Below are positions 27,302 through 40,713 of a DNA stretch of 64,000 nt, one piece after another. The stretch is from Streptomyces colonosanans (lineage in GTDB: Bacteria; Actinomycetota; Actinomycetes; Streptomycetales; Streptomycetaceae). Both the position numbers and the translations under genes were made by a program. The DNA lies in assembly GCF_001866645.1 (NCBI RefSeq), contig NZ_MLYP01000014.1, positions 1 through 64,000 of the forward strand. The letters are read 5' to 3'. Below the pieces are notes generated by a model. That model did not search any database, was not told the DNA's origin, and saw only the letters and a list, made by a program, of their open reading frames with translations. Within the stretch, counting starts at the first letter, position 1, and each line of letters begins with the position of its first letter.

Positions 27302-29251
27302 ATGGCCTCGCTCGTTTTGCTGGACGTGCACTCACAGGATGTCGCCCCCCGCCCGACTCGGCACTCCAAACCGGTCGTCGACGTCGAGCAGGCGCAGGCC
27401 GCGCTCGTCGCGCATTACCCGCGGCTCGTCCGGCTCGCCTATCTGGTGCTGCCTCCGGGGCTCGGCCGCAGCCGGCGGGTGCTGACCGCACACGCCCTCA
27501 CCCAGCGGGCGCTGCCCCGCGGGCGCGCCTCCACGACCGTGATCCCGACCCAGGGCAAAGGCGGGGAGGCCCGCGACGGCGACCCGGGATACTCCTTCAT
27601 CCGCCTCCGGGTGGTGCGTTCGGTGCTGGAGGCGGCCCCTCCGCCGAAGCGTGCGGCCTGGCCGAAGCGGTCTCAGCTACCGCCCCTGCTCCCCCGGGTG
27701 TGGGGCCTGAGGCTCATCCCGCGCGCGAGCGGTGCCGACGAACTCGCCCTGGACCAACGGCTGTCGACACTGTCCGGTGCGGCCCGCGCCGCCTATGTGC
27801 TGCGGGGCCTGGAGAAGCTCTCCGAGGACGGCGTACGCAAGGTGCTGGCCGCGGCAGGCGTCGCGGACCCGGCGGCGGCCGTCCAGGAGGCCGCGGGCGT
27901 ACCGGTCCACGGCGCGCTGCTCGGCTCCCCCGCGTTCGACCCGTGTGCGCTGCAGGCGCGGCCCACCGATCTGATGCGGCGCAGACAGCACACGAAGGCC
28001 GCGCTCGCCGCCGCTGCAGCCGTCGCGGTGTGCGGGGCCCTGCTCGCGCTGCCGGGCGACGGCAGGGGCCCGGACGGGGCGGCAGCCCCCTCGTACGCGC
28101 AGAACCCGGCCGCCCGGGCCGCCCTGGATCCGGCGAGAGTGACCAAGGTGGCACCCACCGCGTGGAGGACGGCGGCCCGCACCGACCTCTCCGTGTGGCC
28201 CGCGCGCGGCAACCTCGCCGGTGACAGCGCGCTGCTGCGCCGGGCGCTCGCCGTGTGGGCGCGGCCGAGCGGTTCCGTCCAGGTATCGGTGACCCCCGGC
28301 ACGCCGTCGGGCGGTCCGGCCGGACCGCCGCAGCTGCTGTACGCGGGCGAGGTCGACTCCGCGCGCGTAGTGATCTTCTACGACGGTCTGCGCGTCGCGC
28401 GGTACGCCGAGCCGAAGAACGGCGCGATGGGGGCCGCGCTCGACTTCGCGCGGGTCGACGCGGCCACCGGCGCCGAGGCCGACGCGGTGGTGCTGGATCG
28501 CGTCGATGGCAACGTCCGTTATCTGACGGCTCCTTGGGTGACCAAGGCGGGCGAGCGGGACCTGATGAAGCCCGCGTCCGGGACGATGGATCTGGGTCCG
28601 GCCGACGGCGTGACCGCGCCCTTGGCCAGCCCGGCGCAGCAGACCGGCTCGTGCGCGTCGTGGAACGTGCTGCAGCTGACCGACGATGCGGGCACGCGTC
28701 TGCTGACCGACCTCGGGGAGCTGACGCCGGCGCATCTGACCGTGGGGCGGCCGACCGCGCCGCAGGAGGCGTCCGGGGCGGCGGCACTGCGCACCTGGTC
28801 GCCGTTCGCGTGCTCGCTCGCGGCAATGCGGTCGCAGGGCGTGCGGTCCGTGAACGCCTGGGAGTACGCACGGCAGACGTTGCCGGACGGTACGGGGGCG
28901 GCGACGTGGGTGTGCACACGGGCGGACACCTGGCGGGGCGACGAACCCAGGGTGCTGGCGCAGTTCCACACGCCGGGCGGGGCGCTCGGAGCGGTGGTGG
29001 CGAAGGCCGAGAGTGTTCCCGCGTGCGGCGCGAAGGATCCCCATGTGCTGGCGGGCGTGCTGTGGAAGTCCGCGGCGGGCGGCTGGTATCTGCTCGCCGC
29101 CGGGAGCAAGGACACCGCGTCGATCACGGCGAGCGGCGGGGTAAGCGGGTCGGCGCGGGGGAACCTGCTGGCGGTGCGGGCGAAGCACGGTGCGGAGGCC
29201 GGGCTGACCGGGACCCTGACGAACGGGAAGACGGTCAGCGGGCTGCGGTAG
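27302..29251 (+). CDS. Large membrane protein with a sigma-factor-like N-terminus
   Basis: 649 residues. Residues ~28-215 read like an eroded ECF sigma factor: QAALVAHYPRLVRLAYLVLP resembles region 2.1/2.2, and residues ~155-195 (TLSGAARAAYVLRGLEKLSE, DGVRKVLAAAGV) resemble the YVLR...S..EVA region 4.2 helix-turn-helix. A membrane helix follows at about 230-250 (TKAALAAAAAVAVCGALLAL), after RRR, so the N-terminus should be cytosolic. The C-terminal ~390 residues are extracytoplasmic, with four Cys. No catalytic motif is recognisable. Homologues exist in Streptomyces only as membrane proteins of unknown function, from memory. It could be a fused membrane-tethered regulator or a degenerate relic of one. 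Confidence 0.7.
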   Translation: MASLVLLDVHSQDVAPRPTRHSKPVVDVEQAQAALVAHYPRLVRLAYLVLPPGLGRSRRVLTAHALTQRALPRGRASTTVIPTQGKGGEARDGDPGYSFIRLRVVRSVLEAAPPPKRAAWPKRSQLPPLLPRVWGLRLIPRASGADELALDQRLSTLSGAARAAYVLRGLEKLSEDGVRKVLAAAGVADPAAAVQEAAGVPVHGALLGSPAFDPCALQARPTDLMRRRQHTKAALAAAAAVAVCGALLALPGDGRGPDGAAAPSYAQNPAARAALDPARVTKVAPTAWRTAARTDLSVWPARGNLAGDSALLRRALAVWARPSGSVQVSVTPGTPSGGPAGPPQLLYAGEVDSARVVIFYDGLRVARYAEPKNGAMGAALDFARVDAATGAEADAVVLDRVDGNVRYLTAPWVTKAGERDLMKPASGTMDLGPADGVTAPLASPAQQTGSCASWNVLQLTDDAGTRLLTDLGELTPAHLTVGRPTAPQEASGAAALRTWSPFACSLAAMRSQGVRSVNAWEYARQTLPDGTGAATWVCTRADTWRGDEPRVLAQFHTPGGALGAVVAKAESVPACGAKDPHVLAGVLWKSAAGGWYLLAAGSKDTASITASGGVSGSARGNLLAVRAKHGAEAGLTGTLTNGKTVSGLR

Positions 29252-29330
29252 GTCCCACGCGGTCGGGCTCCACCGTCATGGGCGAGCACGGTCGCGTCGG
29301 AAAAACAGCACACAGGGGTTCTGCACGGGC

Positions 29331-29344
29331 TTACTCGTCAGTAC
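29331..29344. promoter_or_regulatory. Operator overlapping the promoter of the PF10118 gene
   Basis: TTACT-CGTC-AGTAC is a near-palindrome of the TTACTnnnnAGTAA type used by TetR proteins. It overlaps a TACATT -10-like hexamer six bases before the start codon, so binding would block transcription. The TetR protein encoded at 31337 is the natural candidate. Confidence 0.5.
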
Positions 29345-29353
29345 ATTGACGCC

Positions 29354-30232
29354 ATGTCTAACAACCAGGCCCGGGTGGTGCTCACAGCGCGGAGGGTGTC
29401 CTTCTCCTGGGAGGACACCCCGCTGCACTGGGTTCCCGAGGACCCGTTCACCTCGCACACCATCAATGTGCTGCATCTGCTGCTGCCCGCCGGTGAGCGC
29501 TGGTTCGTGCACGTCTACAAACAGGTCCTCCCGTACATCCGGGACGAGCGGCTCCGTGAGGACGTCATCGGGTTCATCGGCCAGGAGGCCATGCACTCCC
29601 AGGCCCATGACGAGGTGCTGCCGCATCTGCGGGACCTCGGGCTCGACCCGACCCCGTACACCGCCCAGGTCGACTGGTTCTTCGAGAAGCTTCTCGGCGA
29701 CCGGACCCTGCCGCCGGGCCGGGCCCGCAGATGGTGGCTGATGGAGCGGGTGGCGCTCATCGCGGCCATCGAGCACTACACCGCGTTCCTCGGCGACTGG
29801 GTGCTCAACGCCGACGAGTTGGACCGCCGCGGGGCCGATCCCACAATGCTGGACCTGCTGCGCTGGCACGGCGCCGAGGAGGTCGAACACCGGTCGGTGG
29901 CCTACGAGTTGTTCATGCACCTGGACGGCGACTACCGGCGGCGGGTGCGGACCTGGGCGGCCGCGTTCAGCGCGCTGGTGTTCCTGTGGCAGCGCGGGAC
30001 GCGGTTCTTCATGGAGAACGACCCGACGCTCGTCGCGGGCCGCGCCACCTTCCGGGACTTCCATCGGCGGGGCCAGGAGGGTGTGCTGCCGTCGACCGGC
30101 GCCATGCTCAGATCGATACCGCGCTATCTGGGCCGCACCTACCATCCCTCGCAGGAGGGCTGCGCCGCGCAGGCCGTCGCCTACCTCGCCGCCTCCCCCG
30201 CCGCGATCGCCGCCGAGAAGGGGGTGGCGTGA
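29354..30232 (+). CDS. PF10118 metal-dependent protein, possible diiron oxygenase
   Basis: 292 residues, mostly helical. The family is annotated as predicted metal-dependent hydrolase. The sequence shows repeated acid/histidine helices: FIGQEAMHSQAH (residues ~75-86), IEHYTAFLGDWVL and HGAEEVEHRSVAYELF (two ExxH-type pairs), the pattern of ferritin-like diiron proteins. The stop codon overlaps the start of a ferredoxin-reductase-type flavoprotein by one base (TGATG), so the two are co-translated. That coupling argues for an oxidoreductive role rather than hydrolysis. The transcript looks leaderless. Confidence 0.78.
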   Translation: MSNNQARVVLTARRVSFSWEDTPLHWVPEDPFTSHTINVLHLLLPAGERWFVHVYKQVLPYIRDERLREDVIGFIGQEAMHSQAHDEVLPHLRDLGLDPTPYTAQVDWFFEKLLGDRTLPPGRARRWWLMERVALIAAIEHYTAFLGDWVLNADELDRRGADPTMLDLLRWHGAEEVEHRSVAYELFMHLDGDYRRRVRTWAAAFSALVFLWQRGTRFFMENDPTLVAGRATFRDFHRRGQEGVLPSTGAMLRSIPRYLGRTYHPSQEGCAAQAVAYLAASPAAIAAEKGVA

Positions 30233-31290
30233 TGCCCGGGCTGCGGACCGTCGTGGTCGTCGCGGGTGCCGCGCTGCTCGCCCGGCGGGCGCTGCGCCGC
30301 CGGATCCAGGAGTCGCCGCTGTGGCCGCTGCCCGCCCTGGAGGAGCCGGTCTCCGGCCGGCCGCGCACCCGTGCGCTGCGGCTCCGGGTCGCCCGGCACG
30401 AGACCGTCGCCGACGATGTAGTACGACTGCGCCTGGAAGGACGGGAGTTGCCGCGCTGGGAGCCGGGCGCGCACATCGACCTGGTGCTGCCCTCGGGGCT
30501 CGTACGGCAGTACTCGCTGTGCGGGGACACCACGGACACCGCGTCGTACACCGTGGCGACCCGGCTCGTCGAGGACGGGCGCGGCGGGTCACGCGAGGTG
30601 CACGAGCGGCTGTGCGAGGGGACGCAGGTCGAGGTGCGCGGGCCGCGCAACCGGTTCCCGCTCGTGGATGCGCCCGCGTATGTCTTCGTGGCCGGCGGAA
30701 TCGGGATCACCCCGATCCTGTCCATGCTGCGGAGTCTTCCGCCCACCGCACGCTGGCGGTTGCTGTACGGCGGGCGCAGCCGTGCCTCGATGCCGTTCCT
30801 GGACGAGATCGAGAAGCTGGGAGAAGACCGGGTCACGGTCGTCGCCGAGGACGAGGACGGGCGGCCCGATCTGGACGCGCTGTTCAGGGACGTGCCCGCG
30901 GGTACGGCCGTGTACTGCTGCGGCCCCGAGGGGCTGATGGAGGCGGTGGAGGCCCGTCTCCCCGAGGGTGCCGGTCTTCACACGGAGCGGTTCGCGCCGC
31001 GTGCCACGGCCGGTGGAGACCATCCCTTCGAGGTCGAACTGCGGCGCAGCAACCGCACGGTGACCGTGCCGGCCGACTCCTCCGTGCTCGCCGCGGTCCG
31101 CGCGGAGCTGCCGGGCACCCTGTACTCCTGCGAGCAGGGCTTCTGCGGGACCTGTCAGCAGCGGGTACTGGACGGTGAGGTCGACCACCGGGACGAGCTG
31201 CTCACGGACGCGGAGCGTGGTGACTCGATGCTGATCTGTGTGTCACGGGCGCTGGGTGAGCGCATCGTCCTGGACAGTGAACTGCCGTGA
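30232..31290 (+). CDS. Flavin reductase with C-terminal 2Fe-2S ferredoxin (class IA-like)
   Basis: 352 residues. An N-terminal hydrophobic stretch (LRTVVVVAGAALLARRALRR) may tether it to the membrane. Next come the flavin domain (VRQYSLCGD, the RxYSL motif), the NAD(P)-binding domain (VFVAGGIGITPILSML and YCCGPEGLM) and a plant-type 2Fe-2S domain with Cys in SCEQGFCGTCQQR and in MLICVSRA. Phthalate-dioxygenase-reductase-type enzymes have this order. It is translationally coupled to the PF10118 gene, its presumed electron acceptor. Confidence 0.88.
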   Translation: MPGLRTVVVVAGAALLARRALRRRIQESPLWPLPALEEPVSGRPRTRALRLRVARHETVADDVVRLRLEGRELPRWEPGAHIDLVLPSGLVRQYSLCGDTTDTASYTVATRLVEDGRGGSREVHERLCEGTQVEVRGPRNRFPLVDAPAYVFVAGGIGITPILSMLRSLPPTARWRLLYGGRSRASMPFLDEIEKLGEDRVTVVAEDEDGRPDLDALFRDVPAGTAVYCCGPEGLMEAVEARLPEGAGLHTERFAPRATAGGDHPFEVELRRSNRTVTVPADSSVLAAVRAELPGTLYSCEQGFCGTCQQRVLDGEVDHRDELLTDAERGDSMLICVSRALGERIVLDSELP

Positions 31291-31308
31291 TCCCTCCGGC
31301 CCGTTCGC

Positions 31309-31322
31309 GGTCGGATCCGATC
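31309..31322. promoter_or_regulatory. Palindrome at the TetR promoter
   Basis: GGTCGGATCCGATC has a perfect 10-bp core TCGGATCCGA. It lies just upstream of the TAAGGT -10-like hexamer (31325-31330) of the leaderless TetR gene, as expected for autorepression. Confidence 0.5.
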
Positions 31323-31336
31323 GGTAAGGTGTTCGC

Positions 31337-32053
31337 ATGACTACCGGCGTACGTCGCAGAATGGAAGTCGAGGAGCGGCGGCAGCAGTTGATCGGCGTCG
31401 CGCTCGAGCTGTTCAGCCGGCGCTCTCCCGAAGAGGTCTCCATCGACGAGATAGCGTCGGCCGCCGGTATCTCCCGACCGCTGCTCTATCACTACTTTCC
31501 CGGCAAACTCAGCCTGTACGAAGCGGCGTTGAAGCGTGCGTCGGAGGATCTCGCGGCGCGGTTCGTGGAGCCGGAGGAGGGCCCGCTGGGGGCGCGGCTG
31601 CTGCGGGTGATGCGCCGCTTCTTCGACTTCGTCGACGACCACGGCCCCGGTTTCTCGGCGCTGATGCGCAGCGGCCCCGCCGTCTCCGCGGGCAGCGCCC
31701 GCTCCAGAGATGCGCTGTCGCGAACGCACGCACTGATCGACTCGGTGCGGCAGGCCGCGTACGTGCAGATCCTCGCGCATCTGAGGGTCCAGGATCCGCC
31801 GGCGCGGCTGGAGCTGGTCATCCGCTCATGGATCTCGCTCGCGGAGTCGACGGCGCTGCTCTGGCTGGACGGCCGGCGGGTGCCACGGGGCGAGCTGGAG
31901 GTACAGCTCGTACATGACTTCGGGGCGCTGGTCGCGGTCAGCGCCGCGTACGACGCCGACATGGCGGCGCTGCTGCGCGGCGTCCTCCGGGACGAGCCGA
32001 ACGACGGGCCCTTCAGCGACCTGATCACCCGGCTCGTCGCCCTCGCGTCCTGA
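31337..32053 (+). CDS. TetR-family transcriptional regulator
   Basis: 238 residues. The N-terminal HTH is VSIDEIASAAGISRPLLYHY followed by FPGKLSLYEAALKRA; the C-terminal ligand domain is typical of TetR proteins. The ATG lies six bases after TAAGGT with no SD, so the mRNA is probably leaderless. It is located 46 bases after the reductase on the same strand and probably controls the two-gene module upstream. Confidence 0.85.
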   Translation: MTTGVRRRMEVEERRQQLIGVALELFSRRSPEEVSIDEIASAAGISRPLLYHYFPGKLSLYEAALKRASEDLAARFVEPEEGPLGARLLRVMRRFFDFVDDHGPGFSALMRSGPAVSAGSARSRDALSRTHALIDSVRQAAYVQILAHLRVQDPPARLELVIRSWISLAESTALLWLDGRRVPRGELEVQLVHDFGALVAVSAAYDADMAALLRGVLRDEPNDGPFSDLITRLVALAS

Positions 32054-32134
32054 AGCGGTCAGCTCTCGAACGTGCGGTTCCACGCGGGGAACGGCGGGGC
32101 GGACCCGGAGTTCCGAGCCCGCCCTGCCATTGCG

Positions 32135-37579
<5,445 letters not shown>

Positions 37580-37872
37580 GGGCGAAACCTCTCTGCGATG
37601 AAGGCTCGTTGGGGATCGCGTGGGTCCGATCCCTCGCCGCGGGACGGCTTCGTCGCCGGGCGCCCGCGCGACCGTACCGCCGACGAAACGCTTACAGCAA
37701 GAGGTGTGAAAGTCGGAGCAAGAAATTTCAGTTCCACCGCGGTTACGATCACCCTCTCGACCGGAGGATGTCCGGCCGAGAGGGTACGGCCGGTCAGCAG
37801 CTCGACTTGCCCCTGTTGAAGGATCTGTGGTGGGGGCCTGCTCGGGGCGCTGGGACCCTGTGAAGGGAATTG
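37580..37872. other. Upstream region of the pullulanase gene
   Basis: No gene is visible. The region holds the pullulanase leader and promoter, an AT-richer stretch around 37690-37750, and the hairpin CCCTCTCG...CGAGAGGG around 37751-37783. Confidence 0.5.
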
Positions 37873-37896
37873 CTGCAAACTTTCAGCAGCTTGCAG
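37873..37896. promoter_or_regulatory. MalR-type operator
   Basis: CTGCAA and TTGCAG form an inverted pair 18 bases apart, with a nested GCTGC/GCAGC repeat. The CTTGCAG motif is the one known from Streptomyces maltose and amylase promoters and recurs at 47926 next to malE. It lies about 295 bases before the pullulanase start. Confidence 0.6.
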
Positions 37897-37956
37897 TGGA
37901 GCAGACCGTACGAGCCGCCGAGTTCGGGGGTCAACCCCTGGGCAGCGAAAGACCGT

Positions 37957-38373
37957 TCAGGCCACAGCGGCCAGTTCGCACCACACGACCTTGCCTCGGT
38001 TGCCTTCTCGCGCCAGCGGCTGCCAGCCCCACAGGTCGGCGCAGGCCCGGACCAGCGCCAGCCCCCGCCCTTCCTCCATGTCGGCGAGCCGCTCCAGCGG
38101 CACGGGCGGCTCCGGCGGCTCGGGGTCGGCGTCCCACGCCCCGATCCGCAGCACCCCCGCGGACCAGCGCAAGCGAAGCGCGGCCGGGCCCTTGGTGTGG
38201 CGTACGGCGTTGGAGATCAGTTCTGTGGCGAGGAGTTCGGCGGTGTCGACCAGGCGGATCAGTCCATGCATGGTGAGGATCACACGCAGGGTGCGGCGAC
38301 TGATGGTGACGGCACGCAGGTCGTTCGGGATGTACAGGCAGTACTCCCAGGGTTCGTCCACGTTTTCGGGCAT
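37957..38373 (-). CDS. HATPase_c domain protein (RsbW/SpoIIAB-like)
   Basis: 138 residues. The N-box is LLATELISNAVRHTKG and the G-box is EEGRGLALVRACADLWGW, the nucleotide-binding motifs of the anti-sigma/histidine-kinase ATPase fold. No dimerisation or sensor domain is present. In Streptomyces such small ATPases accompany WhiJ-like regulators and DUF397 proteins in many paralogous loci. ATG 38373 follows GGAG by seven bases; a longer frame exists upstream. Divergent from the WhiJ-like gene. Confidence 0.84.
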   Translation of the reverse strand: MPENVDEPWEYCLYIPNDLRAVTISRRTLRVILTMHGLIRLVDTAELLATELISNAVRHTKGPAALRLRWSAGVLRIGAWDADPEPPEPPVPLERLADMEEGRGLALVRACADLWGWQPLAREGNRGKVVWCELAAVA

Positions 38374-38597
38374 GGGGCAACTCCGGTTGATCGATGGGAG
38401 GTTGCAGTGGGCGCGCGGTGGCATTGCCGCGACCGTCACGGCAGGACGGAGCGGTGCGCTTCCGCGAACCCGGCATTTCGCAGAGTGTGCGTTGCGTGAC
38501 TGACGGTAGACCTAACCTGTTATCCGCAGCAAGTAGATCCCGTAATCTGACCCCGAACGAGTCGCACCGACAGGCATGTTGAACCGAGGAGTAATCG

Positions 38598-39449
38598 ATG
38601 GTCCTGAGGCGCGAACCCACAGCACGTCAGATGCGCCTGGCGGTCGAGCTACGCCGACTCCGTGACGCGGCGGGACTCTCCGCGCGCGAGGCAGCGGCGC
38701 TGATCGGAGCGAATCGCGTCCAGATCAGCCACATCGAGTCAGGTCTCACAGGCGTGAGCGAGCAGCGCCTTCGCCGCCTTGCGTCCCACTACGCGTGCAT
38801 GGACGGCGAGTTCGTCGACGCCCTGGTCATACTGGCTACCGATCGGACACGTGGCTGGTGGGAGGAGTACCGGGGACTACTCCCCACTTCGTTCCTGGAC
38901 CTGTCAGAGCTGGAATACCACTGCACCTACCGATGGGACGTGGACTTCCTGCATGTCCCCGGCCTGCTCCAGACCGAGGGCTACGCGAGGGCACTCTTTT
39001 CCTGCCGTGTTCCGGAACTACCCGAAGACGAACTAGAGTTGCGCGTACGTCATCGCATGCAGCGACGCGTCATCCTCGAGCAGCCGGAACCTGTCCGCTA
39101 CGAAGTGCTGGTACACGAGGCAGCATTGCGGATCAGGGTAGGTGGCCGCGCCGCATCACAGGCTCAGCTGGCCCGCATCCTGGAGCTGTCCGAAGCAGAC
39201 CACGTGACCGTCCGCGTGATCCCCTTCGAACTGGACGACTTCGCCGACATCACAGCCGCCATGGTGTACGTCGGTGGCCCAGTTTCCAAGCTGGACACAG
39301 TGGTACGCGACGGCCCTCACGGCGCGCTCTTCATTGACTCCGAAGCGCAACTCGGCGTCTTCCGAACACTTTTCCGTAGAGTTGAGGCAGCGTCGCTCGA
39401 CCCCACGCGGTCGCGTGACCTCATCCACAGGTTGACCAAGAGACTGTGA
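38598..39449 (+). CDS. WhiJ-like XRE regulator (HTH + DUF5753)
   Basis: 283 residues. The N-terminal HTH_31/XRE domain is LRRLRDAAGLSAREAAALIG followed by ANRVQISHIESG. The DUF5753 domain covers the rest, with the hallmarks FLHVPGLLQTEGYARAL and LHRLxx-type ending LIHRLTKRL. This architecture is that of Streptomyces WhiJ-type regulators, usually encoded beside a DUF397 partner that antagonises them. Third positions are visibly less GC-rich than in neighbouring genes, suggesting acquisition. ATG follows GAGGAG. The stop overlaps the next gene by four bases. Confidence 0.87.
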   Translation: MVLRREPTARQMRLAVELRRLRDAAGLSAREAAALIGANRVQISHIESGLTGVSEQRLRRLASHYACMDGEFVDALVILATDRTRGWWEEYRGLLPTSFLDLSELEYHCTYRWDVDFLHVPGLLQTEGYARALFSCRVPELPEDELELRVRHRMQRRVILEQPEPVRYEVLVHEAALRIRVGGRAASQAQLARILELSEADHVTVRVIPFELDDFADITAAMVYVGGPVSKLDTVVRDGPHGALFIDSEAQLGVFRTLFRRVEAASLDPTRSRDLIHRLTKRL

Positions 39450-39673
39450 GGCGCTCGGTGACCAGCCCCGACAACTGGCGGAAGTCTTCCTACTCCGGCA
39501 GCGGCGACGGCAACGCCTGCGTGGAAGTCGCGAACCGTCGCACCCGCATAGCCGTCCGCGACTCCAAGGCCCCAGCCAGAGCCACTCTCTCCCTCCCGAC
39601 CGGAGCCTTCACCACCTTCGTCGAAGCCCTCAAGAACGGTCCCACGCCCGGACTTCGCCGCCCCCAGTCCTGA
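39446..39673 (+). CDS. DUF397 protein
   Basis: 75 residues. The family core is present: NWRKSSYSGSGDGNACVEVA, then RIAVRDSKAPARATLSLPTG. The GTG start overlaps the WhiJ-like stop (GTGA), so the two are translationally coupled. DUF397 proteins are the small partners of WhiJ-like regulators and are thought to modulate them. The C-terminus diverges from the usual W-xx-F ending. Confidence 0.88.
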   Translation: MRRSVTSPDNWRKSSYSGSGDGNACVEVANRRTRIAVRDSKAPARATLSLPTGAFTTFVEALKNGPTPGLRRPQS

Positions 39674-39749
39674 GTCACCACACATCACATCTCCCCACCG
39701 GCCCATCCCCGGCGCCCTGCCACCAAGCCGTTGCCTCCACGCCTGATTC

Positions 39750-40670
39750 TCACAAGGGCTTGCGTATCGAGGGCGTTCCCACGGGAAACTCGCCGGATAC
39801 CGGATGGGGAGGTGTCTGGCTGCTGTCGCGTCGACCGGCGCGCCTGGGCTGACCCAGGACGACTCCGGCCACGACCAGGACCAGCCCGCACAGTTGCTGG
39901 ACGGTCACCACCTCTCCGGCGACCGCTGTGCCGAGCAGCACGCCTGTAACGGGGTTGAGCAGTCCGATCAGTCCGACTGTCCCCGCAGACAGGTGCCGCA
40001 GCCCGGTGAACCAGGCGGCGAAGGCCAGTGCGGTGGCGACCAGGGCGACGTAGCCGAACGCGAGGAGCGTCGATGGGGAGAGCGCGGGCGGAGGGCCCTC
40101 CACGGCCGCGGCGACCGGGAGCAGGAACAGACCCCCGGCGGTGAGTTGCCAGGCGGTCGAGGCGAGCACATCGACACCGTCGCTCCACCGTTTGGCCAGG
40201 ATGTGGCCGAAGGACGACGCCAGCATGGCGGCGGCCGAGGCGAGGACTCCCGGCACGCTCACCCCTTCCGCCCCCGTGAGCAGCATCAGACAGACCCCGC
40301 CGAACCCGATCGCGGCACCGGCGAGATGGGCGGTCCGGGGCCGTTCGGACACCAGGGGCCAGGCGATGAGCATCATCGTCAGCGGGGACATCGCCATGAC
40401 GGTCGAGGCGACGCTCGTCGGAAGCAGTTGGGAAGCGGCGTAGACGAGGACGAAGAACACGCTCATATTGAGCAGCCCGAGCACCGCGGACCGCCCCCAC
40501 CACGCGCCGTGCGGCCGCTGCCTGCACAGGGCCAGCAGAACCAGGCCGGCGGGCAGCGCCCGCAGGGCGGCCCCGTACAGCGGGCGGTCGTCCGGCAGGA
40601 ACTCGTGTGTGACGAAGTAGTTGGTCCCCCAGGCCACCGGCGCGACTGCGGTCAGTGCCACCCAACGCAT
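39750..40670 (-). CDS. EamA/DMT-superfamily transporter
   Basis: 306 residues with ten predicted transmembrane helices arranged as two EamA repeats (for example VAPVAWGTNYFVTHEFLPDD and, in repeat two, FGHILAKRWSDGVDVLASTA). Such proteins export metabolites or drugs. ATG 40670 is preceded by GGAAG at five bases; in-frame ATGs at 40682 and 40724 would sit inside the operator. It is divergent from a MarR gene whose twin operator overlaps its start, so it is probably an inducible exporter. Confidence 0.86.
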   Translation of the reverse strand: MRWVALTAVAPVAWGTNYFVTHEFLPDDRPLYGAALRALPAGLVLLALCRQRPHGAWWGRSAVLGLLNMSVFFVLVYAASQLLPTSVASTVMAMSPLTMMLIAWPLVSERPRTAHLAGAAIGFGGVCLMLLTGAEGVSVPGVLASAAAMLASSFGHILAKRWSDGVDVLASTAWQLTAGGLFLLPVAAAVEGPPPALSPSTLLAFGYVALVATALAFAAWFTGLRHLSAGTVGLIGLLNPVTGVLLGTAVAGEVVTVQQLCGLVLVVAGVVLGQPRRAGRRDSSQTPPHPVSGEFPVGTPSIRKPL

Positions 40671-40675
40671 ATTAG

Positions 40676-40708
40676 CTTCCATGGAAGGCAATATAGCTTC
40701 CCAGGAAG
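40676..40708. promoter_or_regulatory. Twin MarR operators
   Basis: CTTCCATGGAAG (40676-40687, perfect) and CTTCCCAGGAAG (40697-40708) are two like palindromes spaced 21 bases apart, two helical turns. Both are preceded by TAG. A TATATT -10-like hexamer for the transporter lies between them, and the SDs of both genes fall within the palindromes. Confidence 0.75.
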
Positions 40709-40713
40709 TTACT

